DNA of 8,890 nucleotides from Candidatus Omnitrophica bacterium UBA5776 (GCA_002418595.1 DIEK01000042.1:11754-20643), one strand, 5' to 3'; positions 1 to 6,827 are shown, counted from the first letter of the stretch. Notes: a model not told the origin generated them from the sequence alone. Translations and numbers: made by a program.

Positions 1-510
1 ACCGATAAAGTCGTTGCCGCAGTCAAATCCGGCGCTATCAAGAGGTTTGTGGTCATGGCCGGCTGCGACGGCAGACAGGCTCCCCGCGCTTATTTCACGC
101 AGTTGGCGGAAGCATTGCCTAAAGACACGGTTATCCTGACTGCCGGATGCGCGAAGTACCGTTATAACAAACTGGCTCTGGGCGAGATAGAAGGTATTCC
201 CCGGGTGCTTGACGCCGGCCAGTGCAACGACTCTTATTCGCTGGCAGTGATAGCGCTCAAGCTCAAAGACGTCTTCGGATTGAAGGATGTCAATGATTTG
301 CCTATTTCTTTTGATATCGCCTGGTATGAACAAAAGGCGGTAGCGGTACTCTTGGCGCTGTTGTATCTGGGATTTAAGGGCATACGCCTCGGGCCCACTC
401 TGCCGGCATTCTTGTCGCCCAATGTCCTCAAAGTGCTGGTGGAGACGTTCGGCATCAAACCGACGGGAGAGGTTCAAGCCGATATCCAGGCCATGATGTC
501 CGGCTCATAA
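1..510 (+). CDS. hcp: Hybrid-cluster protein / hydroxylamine reductase, C-terminal part (5' end outside window)
   Basis: This is the last 169 residues of Hcp, open from the first base of the window to a TAA stop; the real start lies upstream. Hcp is a cytoplasmic Fe-S protein with a hybrid [4Fe-2S-2O] cluster. It reduces nitric oxide, and hydroxylamine in vitro, and is typical of anaerobes handling nitrosative stress. The visible part carries the C-terminal cluster ligands in family order: Cys in MAGCDGR, Cys in [11 protein letters not shown], Cys in [10 protein letters not shown] and Glu in WYEQKAV. The end, with [14 protein letters not shown] and a short helical tail, also matches the family. 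The GTG at 49 is an internal codon, because the frame is open and conserved before it. A small cupin gene follows 18 bases later, so the two probably share a transcript. The N-terminal Cys motif that separates Hcp classes cannot be seen. Identification is firm. Confidence 0.96.
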   Translation, partial: TDKVVAAVKSGAIKRFVVMAGCDGRQAPRAYFTQLAEALPKDTVILTAGCAKYRYNKLALGEIEGIPRVLDAGQCNDSYSLAVIALKLKDVFGLKDVNDLPISFDIAWYEQKAVAVLLALLYLGFKGIRLGPTLPAFLSPNVLKVLVETFGIKPTGEVQADIQAMMSGS

Positions 511-528
511 AACAGACGGAGGTTTTTT

Positions 529-852
529 ATGCTTAATGTACTTCAAGGGATCCCGTATCAAGCTGAAGGTATGGGGAAGCGCAAACTTGTCGACGAGAAG
601 CATTTGTTGGTTATGCAGATCGCCTTAAGAGCGGGGCAATCGGTCCCGCAGCATAACGCGAATTCAAACGTGCATCTTCTGGTTTTGAGCGGCGAGGTAA
701 CTGTAACCATAGATAACGACGGCCATATGCTCAAGCAGGGAGATCTTTTAGCGGTCGCGTTCAAGTCTTCCATGAGCATAAAGAATATCGGGGCGCAAGA
801 GGCAACCTTTCTCGTCATCAAGACTCCGAATCCCTGCGAAATGCAAAAATGA
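529..852 (+). CDS. Small single-domain cupin protein next to hcp
   Basis: This 107-residue protein is a single cupin barrel. A strong ribosome binding site (GGAGGT at 518-523) lies 5 bases before the ATG. Cupin motif 1 is recognisable around residues 36-55: G36, five residues, H42, then H49 and G55 in LLVLSGEVTV. The second His of the usual HxH pair is replaced by A44. In motif 2 (QGDLLAVAFKSSMSIKN) the usual Pro and His are missing, so the metal site is incomplete: H42 and H49 are the only obvious ligands. It has no signal peptide or membrane segment, so it should be cytoplasmic. The 18-base gap from hcp suggests co-transcription and a role in the same stress response or in redox sensing, but that is inference. 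No substrate can be named. Confidence 0.85.
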   Translation: MLNVLQGIPYQAEGMGKRKLVDEKHLLVMQIALRAGQSVPQHNANSNVHLLVLSGEVTVTIDNDGHMLKQGDLLAVAFKSSMSIKNIGAQEATFLVIKTPNPCEMQK

Positions 853-871
853 GCGAAAGGGAGAGGAGCGC

Positions 872-889
872 TTCGGCCGTCAAGCCGAA
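872..889 (+). other. Short hairpin after the cupin gene
   Basis: A perfect 6-base-pair inverted repeat, TTCGGC and GCCGAA, encloses the loop CGTCAA about 20 bases after the cupin stop codon. An A-rich rather than T-rich stretch follows, so it is not a standard intrinsic terminator for the + strand. It could still mark the 3' end of the hcp-cupin transcript. Confidence 0.35.
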
Positions 890-918
890 ACAAAAATATA
901 CCAAAGATTATTCAGAAA

Positions 919-927
919 TGTTATAAT
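919..927 (+). promoter_or_regulatory. Extended -10 promoter upstream of the amidase gene
   Basis: TGTTATAAT is a perfect TATAAT hexamer (922-927) with the TGn extension, which can work without a good -35 box; no convincing -35 is seen. Transcription would start near 934. A 5-base-pair dyad, CTGCG-GATT-CGCAG at 929-942, spans the predicted start point and might be an operator. It lies about 190 bases before the amidase start, so the mRNA would have a long leader, or the promoter may serve a separate small RNA. Confidence 0.55.
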
Positions 928-939
928 ACTGCGGATTCG

Positions 940-1047
940 CAGGAGATTGGATCCCGGCAGTTTCTAAGCAGGGTCCCTTTTGAGGTTTTTAAAGCAGTGT
1001 AAGGCGTTAAACCATAACCGCAAGCGAAAAAGAGACCCCGGCGCCTG
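940..1047 (+). other. Possible structured leader RNA or small RNA (unidentified)
   Basis: This stretch, just after the extended -10 promoter, has nested complementary segments. GGGTC-C-CTTTT (971-981) pairs with AAAAG-A-GACCC (1028-1038) as 5+5 pairs around one mismatch. Inside it, GGTTT (984-988) pairs with AAACC (1009-1013). Outside it, CAGG (940-943) can close with CCTG (1044-1047). The result is a rod of about 108 bases with internal loops. It matches no riboswitch, SRP RNA or other family that I can recognise. A rod-shaped small RNA of the 6S type is possible but unproven. No open reading frame fits the region. Confidence 0.3.
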
Positions 1048-1057
1048 TCCAAAGTAG

Positions 1058-1088
1058 TTCGATAGGTTCACTACCAAGGCTTGTCGAA
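1058..1088 (+). repeat. Dispersed-repeat-like palindrome
   Basis: TTCGATAGGT (1058-1067) pairs as RNA with GCTTGTCGAA (1079-1088) over ten positions, several of them G-U wobbles. The motif of TTCGA-arms with a CTTGTCGAAGGA-like right side resembles short palindromic intergenic repeats that I recall from many bacterial genomes. Only one copy is seen here, so its status as a repeat is from memory. It lies 25 bases before the amidase start. Confidence 0.4.
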
Positions 1089-1112
1089 GGAACAGCCCGG
1101 GAAGCTTCATTT

Positions 1113-2225
1113 ATGCCTTTAGACAAGACAGGTAACTATTCTTCGGCCCGTTTCTTCAAGGCGGTCTTTTGCGCCGTCTGTTCGGTGTTATCGGCGGCCG
1201 CGATCTACGGTTGCGCCACGGTTTCCCCGGGAAGCAAACCGGTATGCCGTATTTCGGGAGTTGACTACGTATCGCTGGTCTCGGTTTGCGCCCCGGCCGG
1301 AGTCAAGACCGAATACGACGCTTTTTCCGGCAAGGCCCGTCTTTTTAACAATAAACATGAAATCGTCCTGCGTACCGGCGACGACGCCATGCTTTACGAC
1401 GGCGAGCTGCGGCATCTTTCGCGCGTTTTGCAGGTGCACCGCGGTTCGCCTGTAGTCGCCTCTTCCTGCGTGGAGCAGCTGATGCTTCTTTTCGGTCCGT
1501 CCGGCCCGGCAATAACGGAGAAGAAGCCCGTTTTTCACGGCATAAAGAAGGTCGTCATAGACCCGGGGCACGGAGGATACGACCCGGGGGCGATAGGCCG
1601 CAACGGCCTTAAGGAAAAGACGGTAACCCTGGATGTCGCCAAACGCCTGACTTCCATACTGCGCGGTTCAGGAGTGGATGTGGTGATGACGCGTTCCACG
1701 GACGTCTTCATCTCGCTGGAACGCCGCGTGGAGATCGCCAACGCATCCGGCGCCGACCTTTTTATCAGCATCCATATAAACGCCAGCCGTCAGCGCAGCC
1801 TGAACGGCTTCGAGGTTTATTACGTTTCTCCGCAGGTAAACGATTATAAACGCGCCAGGGAAGCGGCCGGAGAGTATTCGCTGCGCCTGCCGGAAGAGGA
1901 GGAGAAGGATATCCCTTATGAAGCCAAGCGCATACTCTGGGATATGTTCTATTCTTACAGCCGGGCCGAGTCTTCCGCCCTGGCAGGGCATATCTGCGAC
2001 AAGATCGCCTGTGAGATGAAGATGAAAATTCTCGGCGTCAAGAACGCCCGTTTCCACGTGCTCCGCGGTGCCAATATGCCGGCTGTGCTCATAGAAGCGG
2101 GGTTCGTCTCCAATCCCTCCGAAGAGGCGCAGTTACGGAATTCGCGCTACCGTCAGCGGCTGGCTGATTGTATCGCGCGCGGACTGGAGAGCTACACCGC
2201 CGAAACCATGGCCTGTTTGGAATGA
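1113..2225 (+). CDS. N-acetylmuramoyl-L-alanine amidase (Amidase_3), probable lipoprotein
   Basis: This 370-residue enzyme cleaves the bond between N-acetylmuramic acid and L-alanine in peptidoglycan and should act outside the inner membrane. Residues 13-33 form a signal peptide ending in a lipobox-like AIYG before Cys34, so a lipoprotein is likely. Residues about 45-140 look like a copper-amine-oxidase-N-like stalk domain (YVSLVSVC, then DDAMLYDGEL). From about residue 146 to the end is the zinc amidase domain: IDPGHGGYDPG with zinc ligand H153, E168 in GLKEKTVTLD, H221 in FISIHIN, and the catalytic Glu E328 in VLIEAGFVSNPSEE. The long insert at about 230-290 is usual for AmiC-like members. 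The start is the only plausible one before the signal peptide, although the binding site (GGGAAG) is weak. No EnvC- or NlpD-type activator lies nearby, so a cell-division role is not shown. Confidence 0.93.
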   Translation: MPLDKTGNYSSARFFKAVFCAVCSVLSAAAIYGCATVSPGSKPVCRISGVDYVSLVSVCAPAGVKTEYDAFSGKARLFNNKHEIVLRTGDDAMLYDGELRHLSRVLQVHRGSPVVASSCVEQLMLLFGPSGPAITEKKPVFHGIKKVVIDPGHGGYDPGAIGRNGLKEKTVTLDVAKRLTSILRGSGVDVVMTRSTDVFISLERRVEIANASGADLFISIHINASRQRSLNGFEVYYVSPQVNDYKRAREAAGEYSLRLPEEEEKDIPYEAKRILWDMFYSYSRAESSALAGHICDKIACEMKMKILGVKNARFHVLRGANMPAVLIEAGFVSNPSEEAQLRNSRYRQRLADCIARGLESYTAETMACLE

Positions 2226-2276
2226 ACAAGGGGTTATTCTCCTGCGCAGATTAAGTTTAGCTAATCGGACCCTTGT
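2226..2276 (+). other. Stem-loop between amidase and murI
   Basis: ACAAGGG (2226-2232) is perfectly complementary to CCCTTGT (2270-2276), and inside it GATTA (2249-2253) can pair with TAATC (2262-2266). It starts immediately after the amidase stop codon. No T-tract follows, so it is not a clear intrinsic terminator. It may protect or end the amidase mRNA 3' end. Confidence 0.35.
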
Positions 2277-2313
2277 GGGGAATTGGAATAAGTTAAGTAT
2301 TGTGTCCCCGGAA

Positions 2314-2331
2314 AGCGGGCCGCGGCCCGCT
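2314..2331. repeat. Perfect 18-base GC palindrome before murI
   Basis: AGCGGGCCGCGGCCCGCT equals its own reverse complement. As RNA it forms a 7-base-pair stem with a CGCG tetraloop, ending 9 bases before the murI ribosome binding site GAAAGGA (2341-2347). It could be an operator for a dimeric regulator, a pause or terminator hairpin without a T-tract, or the end of a small mobile repeat. The sequence alone does not decide. Confidence 0.45.
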
Positions 2332-2354
2332 GAATAAGCTGAAAGGAATGCGGC

Positions 2355-3152
2355 GTGAAGAGAGCCATTGGGGTTTTTGATTCCGGGGTCGGAGGTCTTA
2401 CGGTGGTAAAAGAGCTTTCGCGGCAGATGCCGTCGGAAGATATCGTTTACTTCGGCGACATCGCGCGCGTGCCTTACGGCATAAAATCGCAGGAAACCGT
2501 CATCAGGTTCTCCATCGAGAACACCCTTTTTCTCCTCAAGCAGAATGTCAAGCTGATATGCGTTGCCTGTAATACCGTTTCCAGTCTCGCGCTGCCGGTG
2601 ATCAGGCACCATTTCCGCGTTCCCATCGTCGGCGTGATCTCTCCCGGCGTCAGGGAAGCGGTTTACGCCACGCGCAGCAAGCGCATCGGGGTCATCGGCA
2701 CCGCCGGCACCATCAAAAGCCGCGCCTACGAGAAGGAGATCAGGCATCTCGACCCGGCCGTGAAAGTTACCGCGCTGCCCTGTCCGCTTTTCGTGCCGTT
2801 CGTGGAAGAAGGCTGGCTGAACGGGGAAGTGGTGGAAAAGGTGGTGAGGCATTATATGCGGCCGTTGAAGAAGGCCGGGGTGGATACCGTGGTGCTGGGC
2901 TGCACCCATTACCCGTTGCTTAAACCCATGCTCAAGAAAGTGCTCGGACCGGAGGTTACGCTGATAGACTCGGCGAAACAGGTGGCCATGGAGGTAAAGA
3001 AGATACTCGCCGCCGACGGGGAATTAAACTGCGGGACGAAGGCGGGCAGGAACAGGTTTTACGTCAGCGACAATCCTCACTGGTTCAGCAGCCTGGCCAA
3101 ACGATTTTTGGGGAAGAAGGTTGACGACGTCAGCAAGGCGGTAACTTTTTAA
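2355..3152 (+). CDS. murI: Glutamate racemase
   Basis: This 265-residue cytoplasmic enzyme interconverts L- and D-glutamate, supplying D-Glu for the peptidoglycan stem peptide. It needs no cofactor and uses two cysteines, both present: Cys72 in VACNTVSS and Cys183 in LGCTHYPLL, followed by the conserved His185. The N-terminal substrate motif IGVFDSGVGGLTV (Asp9, Ser10) and the FGDIARVPYG motif (Asp35, Tyr41) are also intact. The start is GTG, 7 bases after GAAAGGA; the nearby ATG at 2348 is out of frame. Length is normal for the family. It follows the amidase gene, another cell-wall function, after a gap with two inverted repeats, and precedes queD by 66 bases. Confidence 0.97.
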   Translation: MKRAIGVFDSGVGGLTVVKELSRQMPSEDIVYFGDIARVPYGIKSQETVIRFSIENTLFLLKQNVKLICVACNTVSSLALPVIRHHFRVPIVGVISPGVREAVYATRSKRIGVIGTAGTIKSRAYEKEIRHLDPAVKVTALPCPLFVPFVEEGWLNGEVVEKVVRHYMRPLKKAGVDTVVLGCTHYPLLKPMLKKVLGPEVTLIDSAKQVAMEVKKILAADGELNCGTKAGRNRFYVSDNPHWFSSLAKRFLGKKVDDVSKAVTF

Positions 3153-3218
3153 TCCCCTCGCCCAGAAATCCCCGGCTTTCGAACCGGTTTTACCGTTACC
3201 TGAGAAGGATATGATTCC

Positions 3219-3575
3219 ATGTATACCATAAAAGTGGAAGGACATTTCAGTTCCGCGCACAACCTGCGCGGATACAAAGGTAAATGCGAATCGCTGCACG
3301 GCCACAACTGGAAGGTCGAGGTTGCCGTTACCGCCGCGGGCCTGGACTCCTGCGGAATGGTGATGGATTTCAAGACGCTGAAACAGGAGCTTGAGGGACT
3401 GCTCGCCGAACTCGACCATAAATATTTGAACGAGGTGCCGTATTTCAAAGAGGTTAATCCAACCTCGGAGAACATCGCCGGATATATTTACGCTTCCTTG
3501 AAGAAAAGGGTCGCCGGTTTGAGTTCCGTGCGCGTCTGGGAATCTGAAAATTCCTCGGCTACGTATTATGAGTAA
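3219..3575 (+). CDS. queD: 6-carboxy-5,6,7,8-tetrahydropterin synthase
   Basis: QueD converts 7,8-dihydroneopterin triphosphate to 6-carboxytetrahydropterin, the second step of preQ0 synthesis. The 118-residue protein has all the expected residues: zinc ligands His14 (FSSAHNL) and His27 and His29 (LHGHNW), catalytic Cys23, the Asp66-His67 pair in DHKYLN, PTSEN at 81-85, and Glu108 in the VRVWES motif near the C-terminus. GAGAAGGA (3202-3209) lies 9 bases before the ATG; the earlier ATG at 3211 is out of frame. Its last 8 bases overlap the start of queC, indicating translational coupling. Being the first que gene, it opens the queuosine block. No preQ1 riboswitch is recognisable upstream. A PTPS of biopterin type is unlikely given the queC and queE neighbours. 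Confidence 0.96.
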   Translation: MYTIKVEGHFSSAHNLRGYKGKCESLHGHNWKVEVAVTAAGLDSCGMVMDFKTLKQELEGLLAELDHKYLNEVPYFKEVNPTSENIAGYIYASLKKRVAGLSSVRVWESENSSATYYE

Positions 3576-4236
3576 GAAACGCGCGGTAGTATTGCTTTCC
3601 GGTGGGATGGATTCTGCGGTGGCGTTTTACCTGGCGCTGAACCGCGGGTTCAACTGCCTCTGTTTGAGTTTCGACTACGGGCAGAGGCACGTCAAGGAGA
3701 CCGCTGCCGCGGCGCGTCTGGCCAAATCGGCGGGGTGCCGCCGGCGGACCGTTAAATTGAGGCTATCGGACAAGGGTTCGGCGCTTATGCGCGGGAACGC
3801 GCCCCTGACGCGCGGCTTGCGCAAGAAGGGCGGTGTTATCCCGTCCACTTACGTGCCGGCGAGGAACATCGTTTTCTTAAGCTGCGCGCTTTCCATAGCA
3901 GAGGCGGAAGGGGCGGGGGATATTTTCATCGGGGCGCACGACCAGGATTACAGCGGTTACCCGGATTGCCGTCCGGAGTTTTTCGAGGCGTTTCAGGCCG
4001 CCGCCGACCTGGGAACAAAGGCGGGCAGCGAAGGCCGGCCGGTGCGTTTGAACGCGCCGCTTCTGGGTTTGAGCAAAAAAGAGATAGTAGCGCTCGGTTC
4101 CAGACTCGGCGTCCCGTTTCATCTGACCTGGTCGTGTTATAAAGGCGGAGATAAGCCGTGCGGCAGATGCGAAAGCTGCCTTTACCGGGCAAAAGGCTTC
4201 GCCGAGGCGGGGATAGAAGATCGGGCGTTGTTATAA
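3568..4236 (+). CDS. queC: 7-cyano-7-deazaguanine synthase (preQ0 synthase)
   Basis: QueC is an ATP-dependent enzyme that turns 7-carboxy-7-deazaguanine and ammonia into preQ0, a cytoplasmic step. The 222-residue protein starts with a PP-loop ATP pyrophosphatase motif, LLSGGMDS (residues 9-16). It contains the family segments SFDYGQRH, STYVPARN and IGAHDQDYSGYPDCR, and ends with a zinc site formed by Cys190, Cys198, Cys201 and Cys204 in the pattern C-x7-C-x2-C-x2-C. The ATG lies inside the last codons of queD (8-base overlap), so its translation is probably coupled. Length is normal. The 72 bases after its stop, before queE, contain several CCGG repeats and a hairpin. Function is secure. Confidence 0.97.
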   Translation: MSKKRAVVLLSGGMDSAVAFYLALNRGFNCLCLSFDYGQRHVKETAAAARLAKSAGCRRRTVKLRLSDKGSALMRGNAPLTRGLRKKGGVIPSTYVPARNIVFLSCALSIAEAEGAGDIFIGAHDQDYSGYPDCRPEFFEAFQAAADLGTKAGSEGRPVRLNAPLLGLSKKEIVALGSRLGVPFHLTWSCYKGGDKPCGRCESCLYRAKGFAEAGIEDRALL

Positions 4237-4277
4237 AGTCCGGTTCCGGGTGCCGGGTTTTCGATTACAACAGGGAT

Positions 4278-4303
4278 CTGGAGGCTGTATTTCAGCCTGG
4301 AGG
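4278..4303 (+). promoter_or_regulatory. Hairpin with duplicated ribosome-binding motif before queE
   Basis: CTGGAGG occurs twice, at 4278-4284 and 4297-4303, with 19 bases between starts. The second copy is the proper ribosome binding site for the queE ATG at 4309. Between them AGGCTG (4282-4287) pairs perfectly with CAGCCT (4293-4298) around the loop TATTT. The hairpin covers the first motif and sits against the second. It could modulate queE initiation, but no ligand-binding fold is seen. Confidence 0.4.
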
Positions 4304-4308
4304 TTTTA

Positions 4309-4983
4309 ATGGGCGGGAAGATAGTTGAAGTTTTCGACAGCGTGCAGGGGGAAGGTATTTACCTCGGAGTGCGCCAGCTTTTCGTGCGTTTCTACGGATG
4401 CAACCTGCATTGCAGGTATTGCGATACCAAACCCGATTCTTATCTGGAATACGAGCCGGAAGAGCTTTTCCTGGAGCTGCAGCTTTATCCCAAGGGGTAC
4501 CACTCGGTTTCTTTCACCGGAGGCGAGCCTTTGATACAGCACGATTTCCTGAAATCGGTAATGCGGCTCAACCGCATGGCCGGGATGGTTAATTACCTGG
4601 AAACCAACGGCACCCTGCCCGATGCTTACGAGAAGGTGCAGCATTTCGTGGATATAATTTCCATGGATATCAAACTGCCGAGTTCCACCGGCCAGCAGGA
4701 TTTCTGGAAAGAGCACAAACGTTTCCTGGCGCTGGCGGACAACAAAGAGGTTTTTCTTAAAGCCGTGGTTTGCGAAGGGACTCTCGAGACGGATCTTTTG
4801 AAGATAATAGACCTTCTCAAGAGCGTCAACCGTTCGCACACACTTGTGCTGCAGGCGGACAGCAGCGCTGCCTCCGCGGGGAAGATCGGAGAAAAGATGG
4901 AAAAGTTCAAGGCGGTATGCGCCGCGAAAGATATAATCGCCTGCGTCATACCGCAGGTGCATAAAAGCGCGGGGGTAAGATGA
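4309..4983 (+). CDS. queE: 7-carboxy-7-deazaguanine synthase (radical SAM)
   Basis: QueE uses S-adenosylmethionine and a [4Fe-4S] cluster to rearrange 6-carboxytetrahydropterin into 7-carboxy-7-deazaguanine, linking QueD to QueC. The 224-residue protein has the N-terminal EVFDSVQGEG motif (residues 7-16). The radical SAM cysteines Cys31, Cys35 and Cys38 are in GCNLHCRYCDT, in the standard C-x3-C-x2-C spacing, and the SAM-binding motif FTGGEP is at 69-74. LETNGT and SMDIKLPSS follow as in family members. The start is preceded by GGAGG five bases away. The stop codon overlaps the queF start (ATGA), suggesting coupling. Length and motifs are complete, so the protein should be active; oxygen sensitivity fits an anaerobic setting. 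Confidence 0.96.
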   Translation: MGGKIVEVFDSVQGEGIYLGVRQLFVRFYGCNLHCRYCDTKPDSYLEYEPEELFLELQLYPKGYHSVSFTGGEPLIQHDFLKSVMRLNRMAGMVNYLETNGTLPDAYEKVQHFVDIISMDIKLPSSTGQQDFWKEHKRFLALADNKEVFLKAVVCEGTLETDLLKIIDLLKSVNRSHTLVLQADSSAASAGKIGEKMEKFKAVCAAKDIIACVIPQVHKSAGVR

Positions 4984-5399
4984 AAAAGAACGTTTCGCCG
5001 ACTTACGAAGGATTACAGGAAAAAGTCCGGCAGCTCAAGACTCCGGAGATAGAGGTCTGGGAGAATAAATACCCGGAGAAGATATACACGGTCCGGCTGG
5101 ACATACCGGAGCTCACCTGTATCTGTCCCAAGACAGGGCTGCCTGATTTCGCGGTCATTACTATCGAGTATTCTCCCGCCCGGTTCTGCGTGGAATTGAA
5201 GTCGTTCAAGATGTATACCATCTTTTACCGCGATATCGGGATATTCCACGAACACCTGGTGAACCGGATCCTGGATGATTTTACTTCCGCCTGCAAACCG
5301 CGCTGGGCGAGAATATCAGCTCAATTCAACGCCCGCGGCGGCATAACCACCAGCGTTACCGCCGAATACGGGCGCAAGAACGGACGGTCCGGCAAATGA
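4980..5399 (+). CDS. queF: NADPH-dependent 7-cyano-7-deazaguanine reductase (short QueF)
   Basis: QueF reduces the nitrile of preQ0 to the aminomethyl group of preQ1, which Tgt then inserts into tRNA. At 139 residues it belongs to the short, single-domain type (like Bacillus YkvM), not the two-domain Escherichia coli type. The catalytic Cys49, which forms the thioimide, and Asp56 lie in CICPKTGLPDFA. The family signature ELKSFKMY and the substrate-side motif FHEHLVN follow. The ATG overlaps the queE stop by 4 bases, and its own TGA overlaps the next gene by 4 bases. Its presence shows the pathway is committed to preQ1 and queuosine rather than ending at preQ0. Tgt, QueA and the final queuosine enzymes are not in this window. 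Confidence 0.97.
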   Translation: MKKNVSPTYEGLQEKVRQLKTPEIEVWENKYPEKIYTVRLDIPELTCICPKTGLPDFAVITIEYSPARFCVELKSFKMYTIFYRDIGIFHEHLVNRILDDFTSACKPRWARISAQFNARGGITTSVTAEYGRKNGRSGK

Positions 5400-6235
5400 G
5401 GAAAATACCGGCGGCAAAGATAAGCGATACTACGGCCGAATTGTGCGCGCGGGCGAATATCATCTTAAGAAAAGATGTCCTGGTTTTACTGCGTTCCGCG
5501 CGCAAAAAGGAGAAAAACGGCCTCGCCGCAGCCGCGCTGGATGCCATACTGGAAAACGCCCGCGCCGCCGCAGCGGAAAGAACGCCGCTTTGCCAGGATA
5601 CCGGACTGCCTTATGTTTTCCTGGAGATAGGGCAGGGCGTTCTCATAACAGGCTGTAGGCTGGATGCGGCCGTCAATAACGGCGTGAAACGCGGATACGC
5701 TTTCGCTTCCTGCCGGCAGTCGGTGGTGTCCCATCCATTATCGCGCTCCGGCAGTTCTTACGTTCCGGCCGTTATACATACGGATATAGTTCCGGGCAGC
5801 AAGGTGCGCGTCACGGTTTTTCCTAAGGGGTTCGGTTCGGAAAACAAGACCGGATTGAAGATGTTCAGGCCCACGGAAAGCGGCGATGAGATCGTCAACT
5901 ATGTCGTTTCCTGCGCGGCCGAAGCCGGAGCGGACGCCTGTCCGCCGTACATAATCGGCTGCGGCATAGGCGGCGGGGCGGACACGGCTTGTTTACTGGC
6001 AAAGAAATCCCTGCTGCGAGACGTCCGCAAACGCAGTCCCGACAGGCTGTTGCGTAAAATGGAAAAAGAGATATTGCGTAAAGTCAACCGCCTCAACATA
6101 GGCCCGATGGGGCTGGGGGGCGGATGCACGGCGCTGGCGGTGAACATAGAAGCCTCTCCCACTCATATCGCCGGCCTGCCGGCGGCGGTGAATATAAGCT
6201 GCCACGCCTTGAGAAGCGCCTCGGCGGTGATCTGA
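5396..6235 (+). CDS. Class I fumarate hydratase-type hydro-lyase, alpha subunit
   Basis: This 279-residue protein is the [4Fe-4S] subunit of a two-subunit class I fumarase (malate to fumarate) or L(+)-tartrate dehydratase; sequence alone does not separate FumA-alpha from TtdA. Likely cluster cysteines are Cys66 in LCQDTGLPY, Cys182 in ACPPYIIG and Cys269 in NISCHALR. Other family segments are visible: VFPKGFGSENKTGLKMF, GCGIGGGADTACLLAKK and GPMGLGGG. The ATG overlaps the queF stop by 4 bases, so an enzyme of central metabolism is translationally coupled to queuosine genes. The beta subunit begins 9 bases after the stop. Such iron-sulfur hydro-lyases are oxygen-sensitive. As the reaction is shared with the TCA cycle, fumarase is the likelier role, but no other TCA gene is nearby. 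Confidence 0.92.
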   Translation: MRKIPAAKISDTTAELCARANIILRKDVLVLLRSARKKEKNGLAAAALDAILENARAAAAERTPLCQDTGLPYVFLEIGQGVLITGCRLDAAVNNGVKRGYAFASCRQSVVSHPLSRSGSSYVPAVIHTDIVPGSKVRVTVFPKGFGSENKTGLKMFRPTESGDEIVNYVVSCAAEAGADACPPYIIGCGIGGGADTACLLAKKSLLRDVRKRSPDRLLRKMEKEILRKVNRLNIGPMGLGGGCTALAVNIEASPTHIAGLPAAVNISCHALRSASAVI

Positions 6236-6244
6236 CGGGATACA

Positions 6245-6772
6245 ATGATGCGAAAATTACTGACTCCGCTCACGAAAGACAAAATCGCAGGGCTCAAGGC
6301 CGGGGAACAGGTCTTGCTTAGCGGGATTATTTACACGGCGCGCGACCAGGCGCATAAGTTGATCGCCGCGGCATTGTCCAAAGGCGGGAAGCCCCCGGTA
6401 GAACTTTCCTCCTGCGTGATCTATTATTGCGGACCGTCCGGGACGCCGGAAGGTAAAGTGATCGGTTCCTGCGGCCCGACCACCAGCAGCAGGATGGACG
6501 CTTTTGCGCCTCTTCTGCTGGAGGCGGGTGTGAGCGCGATGATCGGTAAGGGCGGGCGTTCGGACAAAGTGGTCAGGGAAATAAAACGCCGCAAGGCGGT
6601 TTATTTTATCACTTACGCCGGCTGCGGCGCGCTGCTGGCAAGAACGGTGCGCAAGGCCGAAGTTATCGCTTATTCTCATCTGGGGCCGGAAGCGGTCTAT
6701 CGGCTGGAGGTGGAAGATTTTCCTCTGATCGTCGCTATTGATTCTTCCGGGAGAAAGCTAAAGGGATTCTGA
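6245..6772 (+). CDS. Class I fumarate hydratase-type hydro-lyase, beta subunit
   Basis: This 175-residue partner of the alpha subunit completes the active site. Characteristic motifs are [15 protein letters not shown] (residues 24-38), [11 protein letters not shown], the GPTTSSRMD segment at 77-85 that contains the catalytic Thr region, and IGKGG at 100-104. The C-terminal [16 protein letters not shown] closes the swivelling domain. The start could be the ATG at 6245 or the adjacent ATG at 6248. The ribosome binding site (GACGGGA, 6234-6240) is weak, so translation is probably coupled to alpha, whose stop is only 9 bases upstream. Length matches the separate beta subunits of archaea and anaerobic bacteria rather than the fused E. 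coli FumA. Fumarase versus tartrate dehydratase remains open. Confidence 0.92.
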   Translation: MMRKLLTPLTKDKIAGLKAGEQVLLSGIIYTARDQAHKLIAAALSKGGKPPVELSSCVIYYCGPSGTPEGKVIGSCGPTTSSRMDAFAPLLLEAGVSAMIGKGGRSDKVVREIKRRKAVYFITYAGCGALLARTVRKAEVIAYSHLGPEAVYRLEVEDFPLIVAIDSSGRKLKGF

Positions 6773-6814
6773 ACGAACCGGTATAAAGGCCGGGCTGAAC
6801 TACGCTAAGAAAGG

Positions 6815-6827
6815 ATATTCGGAATAT
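6815..6827. promoter_or_regulatory. Dyad directly before the rph start codon
   Basis: ATATTC-G-GAATAT is a perfect inverted repeat whose last base touches the rph ATG, and AAGGA, the likely ribosome binding site (6811-6815), abuts its left arm. A one-base loop cannot form a normal RNA hairpin, so a DNA-level site or chance is more likely. Confidence 0.25.

Noticed and set aside
929..942. Intrinsic terminator for the cupin transcript
   Set aside because: The CTGCG/CGCAG dyad has no T-tract after it and overlaps the start point predicted from the TATAAT box, so an operator or chance is more likely.
2133..2909. 258-residue - strand reading frame opposite the amidase end and murI
   Set aside because: It is long but antisense to two clearly conserved genes and has a His/Arg/Gly-rich, low-complexity composition with no recognisable domain.
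3153..3218. preQ1 riboswitch before queD
   Set aside because: The gap is only 66 bases and lacks a recognisable preQ1 aptamer with its hairpin and A-rich tail. None is seen before queE either.
4240..4262. Terminator after queC
   Set aside because: The CCGG repeats followed by TTTT give at best a 4-base-pair stem, and the operon evidently continues into queE.
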